A stretch of 64,000 nt of DNA, taken from NCBI GenBank assembly GCA_964536805.1, contig CAZHYQ010000001.1, positions 248,001 to 312,000 on the forward strand, read 5' to 3'. How positions within the stretch are numbered: the first letter of the stretch is position 1; every line of letters starts with the position of its first letter. The notes beneath the pieces were generated by a model that did no database searches, had not been told where the DNA came from, and saw only the letters and a list, made by a program, of their open reading frames with translations. Source of the DNA: Longilinea sp964536805. GTDB taxonomy: Bacteria > Chloroflexota > Anaerolineae > Anaerolineales > Anaerolineaceae. The translations under genes were made by a program, and so were the position numbers. This document shows positions 8,265 to 16,377 of the stretch, piece by piece.

Positions 8265-9734
8265 TTATTCTACTCCCGGACCAGGTAGAAGAAGTAAGGC
8301 TCTTGTCCCATATTTTATTTTTTTATCGCCTTCTTTGCTAAACCGCCGGCTCTGTTGAATATGTTCTGCCTCAACCAATACGGTGTGAGCTAACTCGCGA
8401 TCGCCCTTGGCCAATAAATGGGTTGCCAAATGATGGAGGTGTTTTGTGGCATCTGCAATATTGCCATCTTCCACTTCACTTCGTGCGCGTTCCTGCAAAC
8501 GGTACAACGTCTGTTTGGAAAGAGCTTCAACAATGGCAGCTGGGGGATTCTCTCTTTCAACAATTTGCGAAACTGGCCTGCGGATATCGACCAATAAACG
8601 GCCTCGCTTTATCACCTGTGAAGGCAACTTAAGCGACACATATCCCGTTCCCAATCGCAACTCTGGTACATTTGGCGGAATTGCGTCCACATACATTTCC
8701 AAAAGGAGACTGATACCTTTACCATATTGAAGACTGCCCAGCGAAATTGGTTTTTCAATTTCGATCGGACCTAAATCCGGCCTCAACCTGAATGCATACC
8801 GAATCTCGACAGATGGATCTGGATCGATTTCCAGGGTCACCGCGGTGGCATATACAATTCCAATTGAATCCAATTTGTGACTTAAGTAGGTGGATAAATC
8901 CTTTGATGAAGTAATATAAACAGTGGTACCGCCGCTAATGCTCACCAATTTGTCAAGAAAGGCATCGTTCCATTCGGAACCAATTCCCATTGCACTCATG
9001 GAAATATTTTCCTGTTCCGCGGCCCGTGCCAGGTTTAAGCATTCTTCTTCATCGCCATAGGTGTGACCATCCGTCATCAAGATCAAATGGCGGATGAGGG
9101 TATTTTCAGGTGTTCGTCGAAGCATTGCCACGCCGGTTTCCAGGCCGCGAAACAATTCGGTAGATCCAAAGGTCTCCAGTTGATTTATCCTGCTTTCAAC
9201 TTTGACCAATTCGCTGGCTCTGGTTGGAGGAACAATCACCTCAGCACGGTCGCTGAACGCAACAATGCAAATCATGTCATTGGGTTTGAGGTGTTTGATG
9301 AGCTGCAGTATATTGGACTTTACCATCTCAATACGTTCACCCTTCATCGAAGTGGACCGGTCGATTACAAGGCAGATGGATGCCGATGGCATTTTTGATG
9401 GATCAGGTTCTCCGGTGCAATTAAGGTCGATAAGAGCATAAACCAATTGCGGCTCGGATAAGGCTGGGATTACTTTCCGGCTGACGCGAATAGTCATTGC
9501 TGCAGTCAGCGGTATTTTGGCATTGTCAGGCAGCGATTTATCGTAAGCCTGCCGTTTTTCCGAATCCGATAAGATTTCGTACGCTTCTTGAATTTCTAAG
9601 AATTGTTCCTGTGCTTTTGGGTCGGGATTGACATCAGGATGCAAGCGGCGCACGGCATCAAAATATGCCGCCCGGATTTCAACGGGCGTTGCTTCGTAGG
9701 ATATTCCTAGAAGATTGTAATATTCTGCTGCCAT
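8265..9734 (-). CDS. J-domain and von Willebrand factor A fusion protein
   Basis: The N-terminus (about 4-68) is a DnaJ J-domain with the HPD triad at 32-34, the motif that stimulates DnaK ATPase. It is followed by a vWA domain (about 115-300) with an intact MIDAS metal site: DRSTS at 124-128, Thr191 and Asp221. A beta-rich region and a helical tail complete 489 residues. No DnaJ zinc finger or C-terminal peptide-binding domain is present, so this is not a canonical DnaJ. It has no signal peptide and is probably cytoplasmic. It lies 11 bp after the phosphatase gene. Confidence 0.9.
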   Translation of the reverse strand: MAAEYYNLLGISYEATPVEIRAAYFDAVRRLHPDVNPDPKAQEQFLEIQEAYEILSDSEKRQAYDKSLPDNAKIPLTAAMTIRVSRKVIPALSEPQLVYALIDLNCTGEPDPSKMPSASICLVIDRSTSMKGERIEMVKSNILQLIKHLKPNDMICIVAFSDRAEVIVPPTRASELVKVESRINQLETFGSTELFRGLETGVAMLRRTPENTLIRHLILMTDGHTYGDEEECLNLARAAEQENISMSAMGIGSEWNDAFLDKLVSISGGTTVYITSSKDLSTYLSHKLDSIGIVYATAVTLEIDPDPSVEIRYAFRLRPDLGPIEIEKPISLGSLQYGKGISLLLEMYVDAIPPNVPELRLGTGYVSLKLPSQVIKRGRLLVDIRRPVSQIVERENPPAAIVEALSKQTLYRLQERARSEVEDGNIADATKHLHHLATHLLAKGDRELAHTVLVEAEHIQQSRRFSKEGDKKIKYGTRALLLLPGPGVE

Positions 9735-9745
9735 GAACCTTATCT

Positions 9746-10639
9746 TTAGAGGTATTCCACTAAAATGACGCTGATATTATCCGGCCCGCCGCCTTCGTTC
9801 GCTGCTTCAACCAGTTCATGGCAGGCTATCGACAGATCGTTGGTACTCTTTACAATGCGGAAAATTTCCGGGTCAGGAACGACGCCCCACAAACCATCGC
9901 TACACAGGAGCATATATCCTGGGCGAGGCAAAGGATGGGTGTGAATATCCGGCCGGAAGGGTTCGGATTGTCCCAGGGCACGGTAAAGAACATTCCGGTT
10001 TGGGTGAACTTTTGCTTCTTCATCCGTGATCTGTCCGAGTTCCTGCAAACGGCGAACTAACGAATGGTCTTGAGTCACTGGTTGAATGCGTCCATCTGGA
10101 TAGATAAAATAGGCCCTGCTATCGCCAACATGCGCCATAGTTACTTGTTCGCCTAACACCAGCGCCGCGGTTAGCGTCGTTCCGCCACCGGGTGCTTTGC
10201 GCGTAACTGAATGCTGGGCTTCTTTAACCCCATTTTCCATTACTTCCAATAAGCTTTCAGATTGACTATCCGAATCGCCGTTCAGGTAGGGTAAAAATGA
10301 TTTTCGTAAAATGTAATCAGCAAAAGCTCGGGCAGCAGCTCCACTGGCAATTTCGCCATGTTGATGCCCGCCCATTCCATCGGCAATGATAAAAATCCCA
10401 AAAGGCAATTCCGACGCGCCATCTGCCAAAACCGAACTTAAGGTAAAAATTGCATCTTCATTATGATCGCGCTGTTTTCCAACAGACTGGGCACTTCCCA
10501 CCAACAATTGTGCCGGTTTCAAGTCCATCGGCGCATTGGCAACTTCAACTGACATCTCCTCAGCAAGAGGAGCAGTCTTTATATTGTCGGGTACCGATTC
10601 ATTCTGATTGCCAAATAACCGCTTGAAAAAATCAAACAC
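9746..10639 (-). CDS. PP2C-family Ser/Thr protein phosphatase
   Basis: A metal-dependent phosphatase with the PP2C motifs in order: RDHNEDA, ADGMGGH, VGDSRAY, CSDGLWG and GGPDNIS. The metal-binding Asp residues are present. The first 50 residues are a variable N-terminal extension with no membrane segment. It should reverse the phosphorylation made by the kinase encoded immediately upstream. The start is GTG at 10639, supported by AAGGAGG 6 nt upstream. Confidence 0.95.
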   Translation of the reverse strand: MFDFFKRLFGNQNESVPDNIKTAPLAEEMSVEVANAPMDLKPAQLLVGSAQSVGKQRDHNEDAIFTLSSVLADGASELPFGIFIIADGMGGHQHGEIASGAAARAFADYILRKSFLPYLNGDSDSQSESLLEVMENGVKEAQHSVTRKAPGGGTTLTAALVLGEQVTMAHVGDSRAYFIYPDGRIQPVTQDHSLVRRLQELGQITDEEAKVHPNRNVLYRALGQSEPFRPDIHTHPLPRPGYMLLCSDGLWGVVPDPEIFRIVKSTNDLSIACHELVEAANEGGGPDNISVILVEYL

Positions 10640-10674
10640 GAAGGCCTCCTTAAGCTAAGGCGCTTAAAAACCCC

Positions 10675-12564
10675 CTACGTCAACAAGGCGTACACCATAT
10701 GGTCGGAAGAACCAATATATAAAATATCATTATACACGATGGGCGTTCCTGTAATTGGGCCGCCGGTTGTGAACTTCCACTTGAACCGCCCACTCTTGGC
10801 ATCCAAACAATACAGACAACCATCGGCACTGCCGCAATATAGGTTCTCTTTATATACAGTCGGCGATCCGCTTACCTGATGGTCTGTTTTAAAGTTCCAG
10901 ATGGGTTTGGATGTTGCTGCATCAATGCAATAAATGTTTCCATCCGCAGAACCCGTATAAACATAATTATCCATGCGGCATGGGGATGAAACCGTTCCTT
11001 TGCCCATGCGAAATCGCCATACAGCCCAGCCAGATTTAGCATCCACCGCATAAAAGGTGCCATCCAATGAGCCCACAAAAACCATTCCTTGAGCGACCAG
11101 TGGAGAAGATGTGATGGCCCGTTTAGCCCGGAACTGCCACTTTGACTGGCCGCGGAAATCAAGGCAGACCAGTTCGCCGGGCTCCGTTCCAATGTAAATG
11201 TAATCCTGCGTGATAAATGGCGATGAGCGCACGGCGCCATTGGCGTCATAACGCCAGGTCCGCCGTTGCGCAATCAGGTTGATTGCATACAAGAAACCAT
11301 CGTCCGAACCGATAAAAACATGTCCCTCAGCGACTTTTGGTGATGAATGAATGGGGCCTTCGGTCGCATAATTCCACGCTATTTTTCCCGTCCTCGCAGA
11401 AATCGCATAAACGTTGTGGTCTTCAGATCCGATATAGACCATCCCATCCTGTACGGTCGGACGGCAGGCAACTCCGCCTTCAGTGGCGAATTTCCATTGG
11501 AATTCGCCGTTGGCGGCGTTTATCGAATAGACGTTATTATCATAGGAGCCGATATAGATCGAGCCATTTTCATACAGCGGAGAGCTTCGAATTTCATCTT
11601 CGCACTCAAACGTCCACAACGGTTTGATGGTTTGTTCAGTGGCCACAGGAGATTGGTAGGCAAGCCTGACAAGCGCCCCTGTCTTCTTGGCAGTCGCCAT
11701 CAACGCTTCCTTCATTGCAAGAGCGGTCGGGAAACGTTCCTGCGGTGAATACTTTAATGCCGTTTGAATGATTGCATCGAATTCGGCGGATATGGCAGGG
11801 TTTATTTGCCGAATTTGGCGCTCAGCAAATGAAAATGGCGGCTCAAGGCGCGGATCCTTGCGGGTTATGAGGTGATGAAGGGTTGCTCCCAACGAATAAA
11901 CATCAGCCGCCGGGGTTGCTTCGCCGCGGTATTGTTCCGGCGGAGAGTATCCTTCCGTACCAATCATTGTCCCTTTTTGACCGGTTCGAAAAATCTTCGC
12001 AATACCAAAGTCCACCAGAATGATATGTCCCTGCTGGTTGACCATGACATTGGATGGCTTCATATCCCGGAATATAATGGGCTCAGGGCGGTGCGTATGC
12101 AGATATTGCAGAACATCGCAAAGCTCAATAGCCCAAACGATCACCTGATCTTCGGTGAGGAATCCTTCGGAATCAGACAGAACCTGGTCTAAATCCTTCC
12201 CGTGGACGAATTCTTCGACCAGATAGGAGCGCTCATTAAATGTAAAATAATCGAAAATTTTTGGAATGGACGGATGATTTAGCGTGACTAAAATGTTGGC
12301 TTCACGTTCGAAATTTTGAGTGATTGTTTGGCGGACGATTGGGTCCGGAGCAGAATTGATCATCTCCTTAACAGCCACCAGTTTCACCACATTCGGGAAG
12401 TGCAAATCCCGCGCGCGGTAAACAGATCCCATTCCGCCAACGCCGATTACATCTTGAACTAAATAACGGTTGACCAGCGTAAAACCCTGGGGTAGCTGGC
12501 GAATAGGTTCGGCCTCAGGAGTTAATCCCTGTGTAACGTTTTGATTATCCAGAACGACCTCCAA
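10675..12564 (-). CDS. Ser/Thr protein kinase with C-terminal PQQ-like beta-propeller
   Basis: Kinase domain at about 30-295: glycine-rich loop GVGGMGSVYRA, VAVKE, catalytic loop FRDMKPSN (residues 165-172), DFG and SPPEQ. The usual HRD is FRD here. Eight repeats of about 40 residues, each starting with W and containing xSSP and YIGS-type motifs, fill residues 317-629 and should form an eight-bladed propeller. There is no membrane segment between the two parts, unlike PknD-type receptors, so the sensor would face the cytoplasm. It is the first gene of the cluster. The start is probably TTG at 12564 and is the least certain part. Confidence 0.93.
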   Translation of the reverse strand: MEVVLDNQNVTQGLTPEAEPIRQLPQGFTLVNRYLVQDVIGVGGMGSVYRARDLHFPNVVKLVAVKEMINSAPDPIVRQTITQNFEREANILVTLNHPSIPKIFDYFTFNERSYLVEEFVHGKDLDQVLSDSEGFLTEDQVIVWAIELCDVLQYLHTHRPEPIIFRDMKPSNVMVNQQGHIILVDFGIAKIFRTGQKGTMIGTEGYSPPEQYRGEATPAADVYSLGATLHHLITRKDPRLEPPFSFAERQIRQINPAISAEFDAIIQTALKYSPQERFPTALAMKEALMATAKKTGALVRLAYQSPVATEQTIKPLWTFECEDEIRSSPLYENGSIYIGSYDNNVYSINAANGEFQWKFATEGGVACRPTVQDGMVYIGSEDHNVYAISARTGKIAWNYATEGPIHSSPKVAEGHVFIGSDDGFLYAINLIAQRRTWRYDANGAVRSSPFITQDYIYIGTEPGELVCLDFRGQSKWQFRAKRAITSSPLVAQGMVFVGSLDGTFYAVDAKSGWAVWRFRMGKGTVSSPCRMDNYVYTGSADGNIYCIDAATSKPIWNFKTDHQVSGSPTVYKENLYCGSADGCLYCLDAKSGRFKWKFTTGGPITGTPIVYNDILYIGSSDHMVYALLT

Positions 12565-12616
12565 TAAAATTCCAGGTATATTTCCCCCACGGACAGAGCA
12601 CCTGTCTACCAGGTCG

Positions 12617-12628
12617 GTCTGGCCAGAC
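12617..12628. promoter_or_regulatory. Palindrome, possible operator of the kinase cluster
   Basis: GTCTGGCCAGAC is a perfect 12-bp palindrome placed about 10-20 bp downstream of the predicted transcription start of the kinase cluster. Its position suits a repressor site; no binding protein can be named. Confidence 0.35.
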
Positions 12629-12641
12629 TGAGCTTTGTTAA

Positions 12642-12670
12642 ATTATAAGCACGCTTCCCTTGAAACGCAA
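12642..12670 (-). promoter_or_regulatory. Predicted sigma70-type promoter of the kinase cluster
   Basis: On the minus strand TTGCGT (12665-12670), a 17-bp spacer and a perfect TATAAT (12642-12647) would start transcription near 12635, giving a leader of about 70 nt before the kinase gene. Confidence 0.65.
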
Positions 12671-12801
12671 CCGAAAACACTGGTATGCCTTGCAATAATG
12701 ATAACCTTCCTGAGCGCAGGTGATTGCCAAAACTGGACACGCGTATTGGGGTAAAGTAGAATTGTCTTCTCGAAGGATCATTTGGCAAAGGAGCAAACGG
12801 C

Positions 12802-14019
12802 ATGACCGATTTTCCAGGAAAAGGGAAGGTAGCTGTCATTAAGACTTCCCCGACCACAGTTTTGGATGATATAGCCGATGTGATGAAGCTGGCTGGGGTT
12901 GAAGAGGCGCTACCCAAAGAAAATACCACTGGCCTGAAAATCAACATATCCTGGCAGACCTGGTATCCAGCCTGTTCCACCACACCCTGGCAACTCGAAG
13001 GGGCCATCCAGACCCTGCGAAGTCTGGGGTATAACGATCTACTCGGCATTCACAACGATACGGTCGTTGTCGATACGCGTGTCGGCGAAACCAACAACAA
13101 ACATAAATTTGTTACTGATCAATATGGCATCCCTTGCGAGTATCTTTACGAGGAGCAATTCGAGTGGGTCCGTTACGAGCCCAAAAAGCGGCCATTTTTG
13201 GTGTTGGATAAAGTATTCCCGGAAGGCGTGTATATCCCAAAGGTTTTGGTGGGTAAAAATATAGTCCATCTGCCCACCGTAAAGACTCACGTCTTTACAA
13301 CCATCACCGGCGCCATGAAAAATGCCTTTGGCGGTTTGCTTCACCGCAACCGCCACTGGACTCACTCGGTTATTCATGAAACCCTGGTTGACCTGTTATC
13401 TATTCAACAAGAAATTCATCCTGGTATTTTTGCCCTGATGGATGGCACCTTTGCTGGCGATGGTCCTGGTCCGCGTGCAATGCGCTGGCACGAAAAGAAT
13501 ATCTTATTGGCATCGGCGGATCAGGTTGCCATCGATGCTGTTTCTGCCAAATTGCAGGGGTTTGACCCCATGTCAATTCCTTTCATCCGCATCGCTCATG
13601 AACTTGGCCTTGGTGTCGGCGACCCGCGGGAGATTGAAATCATGGGATATGACATCAACCAGGAGTCGCCGTGGCATTTCGTTCAAGAGGATACATTTGC
13701 CTCCCGCGGACAAAAAATGATCTACCATGGCTCTCTAAAGCCGCTTGAAAAGGTTCTTCTGCAAAGTCCGTTGGTTCCCTGGAGTTATTTCGCCAGTAAT
13801 TTTTACCATAACGTCTATTGGTATCCTTTTGTGGGCCGTAAGCGCGTGGAAGCGGCTCTGAATACGCCCTGGGGACGACTTTTTGAAGCCTATGGCGATG
13901 GAAAAGTCGTCATGCCTGGCATGGAACCGAAAACGGTGATACAAGGCGGCATCGCCATTGCTGCTGCGACGGCCCTGTTTGGGACCGGCCTCATGATGTT
14001 AAACCGTAGAAAAAAGTAA
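12802..14019 (+). CDS. DUF362 domain protein with C-terminal membrane anchor
   Basis: The 405-residue protein belongs to the DUF362 family by its body: NISWQ, LPTVKTH, TGAMKNAFGG and ALMDG motifs, with Lys/His clusters typical of the family. No ferredoxin-type Cys motifs occur, unlike many DUF362 proteins. The last 25 residues form one hydrophobic helix (IAIAAATALFGTGLMML) followed by RRKK, so the protein is probably anchored to the membrane with its body inside. Function is unknown. AAAGGAG lies 9 nt before the ATG. The next gene is glutamine synthetase, 48 bp away. Confidence 0.88.
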   Translation: MTDFPGKGKVAVIKTSPTTVLDDIADVMKLAGVEEALPKENTTGLKINISWQTWYPACSTTPWQLEGAIQTLRSLGYNDLLGIHNDTVVVDTRVGETNNKHKFVTDQYGIPCEYLYEEQFEWVRYEPKKRPFLVLDKVFPEGVYIPKVLVGKNIVHLPTVKTHVFTTITGAMKNAFGGLLHRNRHWTHSVIHETLVDLLSIQQEIHPGIFALMDGTFAGDGPGPRAMRWHEKNILLASADQVAIDAVSAKLQGFDPMSIPFIRIAHELGLGVGDPREIEIMGYDINQESPWHFVQEDTFASRGQKMIYHGSLKPLEKVLLQSPLVPWSYFASNFYHNVYWYPFVGRKRVEAALNTPWGRLFEAYGDGKVVMPGMEPKTVIQGGIAIAAATALFGTGLMMLNRRKK

Positions 14020-14067
14020 TCATCGTTTGTTATTCCCAGACTCATAAAAAATCTCGTAGGAGAATGT

Positions 14068-15486
14068 ATGTTTAATAACTTCACTGAAGCCTTGACGTTC
14101 GTCACTGAAAATGGCATCCGCATGATTGACCTGAAATTTTGTGACCTGTGGGGGCGCTGGCATCACGTCACCCTTTCGGCCAAAGAATTCAAACCTGCCC
14201 TGATGAATTCCGGAGTGGGTTTTGACGGGTCAAGCGTGGGTTTGAAAAGCGTCAAATCAGGCGATATGGCGCTCGTACCAGACCTGGCCACCGGATTTGT
14301 GGATCCATTTTGCGAGGTGCCGACCCTCAGTTTCATTTGCAACACGATTGAAGCAGATACAAAAGTGCTGTTTCGCAGCGACCCCCGCGAAATAAACCGC
14401 CGCGCTGAAGCTTTTCTTGTCTCAACGGGTCTGGCTGATGAAAGCCGTTGGGGACCGGAGTTCGAGTTTTATGTCTTCAACGATGTTTCTTTTGAAAACG
14501 GCATCAATGTCGCCAGTTATTCAGTCGATTCAGTGGAAGCCAATTGGCACAATGCGCAGGGCGGTCACGGCTATTACATCCCCATCCATGGGGGCTACCA
14601 TGCCATTCCGCCGAAGGATCAACTGTATAAAATTCGCTCGCAAATGTCTGTCACACTTGAAGGCATTGGGGTACCGGTCAAGTATCATCACCATGAAGTT
14701 GGCGGCCCAGGCCAATGTGAAATTGAGATCCCCTTAATGGGGCTCATGTCGGCCTGCGACTCAGCCATGGTGGTCAAGTACGTAACAAAAATGACGGCGC
14801 ATGAATCCGGTCAAACCGTGACCTTCCTACCGAAACCGCTTTACGGCGAAGCCGGAAACGGCATGCATTTCCATCAACAGCTTTTTACGAAGGGCAAGAA
14901 CCAGTTCTATGACCCAAAAAGCCCGACGTTGCTCAGCCAGATGGCATTGTATTACATTGGCGGCTTATTGAAACATGCTCCGGCTGTGCTGGCTTTCACA
15001 AACCCGAGCACCAACTCCTACCGCCGTTTGGTCCCAGGGTTTGAAGCACCCGTCAATGCCTTCTTCTCCATGGGAAACCGCAGCGCTGCCATTCGGATAC
15101 CGAAATATGCCACCGAACCAAACGAAGTCCGCTTTGAATTTCGGCCTCCGGATGCCACCTGCAATCCATACCTGGCGACCGCTGCCATGTTGATGGCAGG
15201 TTTGGACGGCATTCTCAACCAAATCGATCCGACTGCTGAAGGTTTTGGCCCGATTGACGAGAATATCTTCTCCTGGCCGGCGGAAAAACGGGCTACCATT
15301 AAAAGCTTGCCCACTTCACTGGAAGACGCCCTTAAAGCATTAGGCGCCGATTACCAATTTCTGCTGGCCGGCAACGTTTTTAGCGAAGAATTGATCCATG
15401 ATTGGATTCGCGCAAAAACGAATGAGGATTATCAAATCCGGGTCAGGCCGCATCCTTACGAAATCGAGATGTATTACGACCTGTAA
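14068..15486 (+). CDS. glnA: Glutamine synthetase type I
   Basis: GlnA joins ammonia to glutamate using ATP. The 472 residues show the type I motifs GFDGSS, GPEFEF, the HHEVGGPGQ metal site, GNGMHFHQ, the ATP-site NPSTNSYRRL and FEFRPPD. At the position of the adenylylated Tyr of GSI-beta enzymes (NLYDLP in E. coli) it has NIFSWP, with Phe401, so it cannot be controlled by GlnE-type adenylylation. GTAGGAG precedes the ATG. It may be co-transcribed with the DUF362 gene and ends at a terminator shared with the convergent DUF971 gene. Confidence 0.96.
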   Translation: MFNNFTEALTFVTENGIRMIDLKFCDLWGRWHHVTLSAKEFKPALMNSGVGFDGSSVGLKSVKSGDMALVPDLATGFVDPFCEVPTLSFICNTIEADTKVLFRSDPREINRRAEAFLVSTGLADESRWGPEFEFYVFNDVSFENGINVASYSVDSVEANWHNAQGGHGYYIPIHGGYHAIPPKDQLYKIRSQMSVTLEGIGVPVKYHHHEVGGPGQCEIEIPLMGLMSACDSAMVVKYVTKMTAHESGQTVTFLPKPLYGEAGNGMHFHQQLFTKGKNQFYDPKSPTLLSQMALYYIGGLLKHAPAVLAFTNPSTNSYRRLVPGFEAPVNAFFSMGNRSAAIRIPKYATEPNEVRFEFRPPDATCNPYLATAAMLMAGLDGILNQIDPTAEGFGPIDENIFSWPAEKRATIKSLPTSLEDALKALGADYQFLLAGNVFSEELIHDWIRAKTNEDYQIRVRPHPYEIEMYYDL

Positions 15487-15491
15487 TGACC

Positions 15492-15522
15492 AAAAAAGCG
15501 GGCTAATTGCCCGCTTTTTTTT
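15492..15522. terminator. Bidirectional terminator, glnA/DUF971
   Basis: A GC-rich 6-bp stem, GCGGGC pairing with GCCCGC, is flanked by six A and eight T residues, with a 5-nt loop. The stop codon of the DUF971 gene lies in the loop, so part of the hairpin is coding on the minus strand. Confidence 0.9.
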
Positions 15523-15868
15523 CATACATGCTCCGGCATTTTCCGCACGGGCACAACAACCGCAAGTACCGCCAGTTGTAAATCCCAAAATGGTGCCCGT
15601 CTTCCCACTCGATGGTCAACGCATAAGATCCCACCGCCTCGATATTCCGGATTTGGGTGGCAGGCGATTTGGTCAAAGCTGTTGAAAATACTTCGGGATC
15701 TGGTTCTGACCGCATATTCTCGTGGCCTCCGCGGCATTCGGCGCATGGGCAAGCAGCTCGAACCAATGCAAATGGCATCCGGCTGAGATGGCTGTCATTC
15801 CATTGGATGATCAGCATTTCGGCATGTTTATCCACAGTGATTGAAGTCGGTAATATTGCGGTTTCCAT
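15503..15868 (-). CDS. DUF971 domain protein
   Basis: This 121-residue protein matches the DUF971 fold found at the N-terminus of gamma-butyrobetaine hydroxylases and in stand-alone bacterial proteins: two CPCxxC motifs (ACPCAEC and LCPCGKC) and IEWEDGHH, YNWRYLR. The cysteines probably bind zinc. The stand-alone function is unknown, with a proposed link to Fe-S metabolism in some bacteria. ATG at 15868 is preferred over an upstream TTG at 15883 because GGAG and GAGAG lie just before it. The stop codon lies inside the shared terminator. Confidence 0.88.
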   Translation of the reverse strand: METAILPTSITVDKHAEMLIIQWNDSHLSRMPFALVRAACPCAECRGGHENMRSEPDPEVFSTALTKSPATQIRNIEAVGSYALTIEWEDGHHFGIYNWRYLRLLCPCGKCRSMYEKKAGN

Positions 15869-15886
15869 TTTCTCTCGCTCCAATAA

Positions 15887-16375
15887 TTATGGTTCCTGGC
15901 TGGCAACCACCGCTAAATAATTCGCAGCCGCCCAACCGCTGCGGTTCGCATCATAGGGGGCGACCAGATAAAACCAGGTGTAGCCGGACCCTTCTTTGGG
16001 ACCGTCTTTTACCAAAAACACCTCAGCGTCACGGCCCAGGAAAATAGGATCGAAATCGGTGCCGGGGCCCTTTCGCAAGCGTAACCCATCTCCATCCGTA
16101 CCAGTAATTTGCACATAATTACCCACTTGAATACTGCCTTGCTCTGGTGCCAGATTTAAGGTTGGCGTAGTAGTGGGTGTTAAGGATTGAATCACCGCAG
16201 GCGGCGTGGGAGTGTCGGAAGGGACGGCAATGACCGTTAATACAACCGTTGGTGCCTGGGCAGACCCTTGCGCGGGCATGGAACTCCAGATGATGATAAA
16301 GATCACTGCCAACATCACCACGGCCAATCCGACAGAGATGATCAACACCAGCGGAGAGATTAATCGTCTAATCAT
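15887..16375 (-). CDS. Membrane-anchored bacterial SH3 domain protein
   Basis: 162 residues with one N-terminal membrane helix (about 8-30), a Thr/Pro-rich linker (about 45-75) and a C-terminal SH3b-like domain (about 80-160) with the LRLRKGPG signature and a WFYLVAP strand. The domain would lie outside the membrane, where SH3b domains often bind cell-wall material. It starts 2 bp after the stop of the antiporter gene and is probably co-translated with it. Confidence 0.85.
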   Translation of the reverse strand: MIRRLISPLVLIISVGLAVVMLAVIFIIIWSSMPAQGSAQAPTVVLTVIAVPSDTPTPPAVIQSLTPTTTPTLNLAPEQGSIQVGNYVQITGTDGDGLRLRKGPGTDFDPIFLGRDAEVFLVKDGPKEGSGYTWFYLVAPYDANRSGWAAANYLAVVASQEP

Positions 16376-16377
16376 GG

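Noticed and set aside
12606..13049. Minus-strand open frame of 147 codons opposite the DUF362 gene start
   Set aside because: It is antisense to a clear DUF362 protein, has no recognisable motifs, and overlaps the promoter of the kinase cluster.
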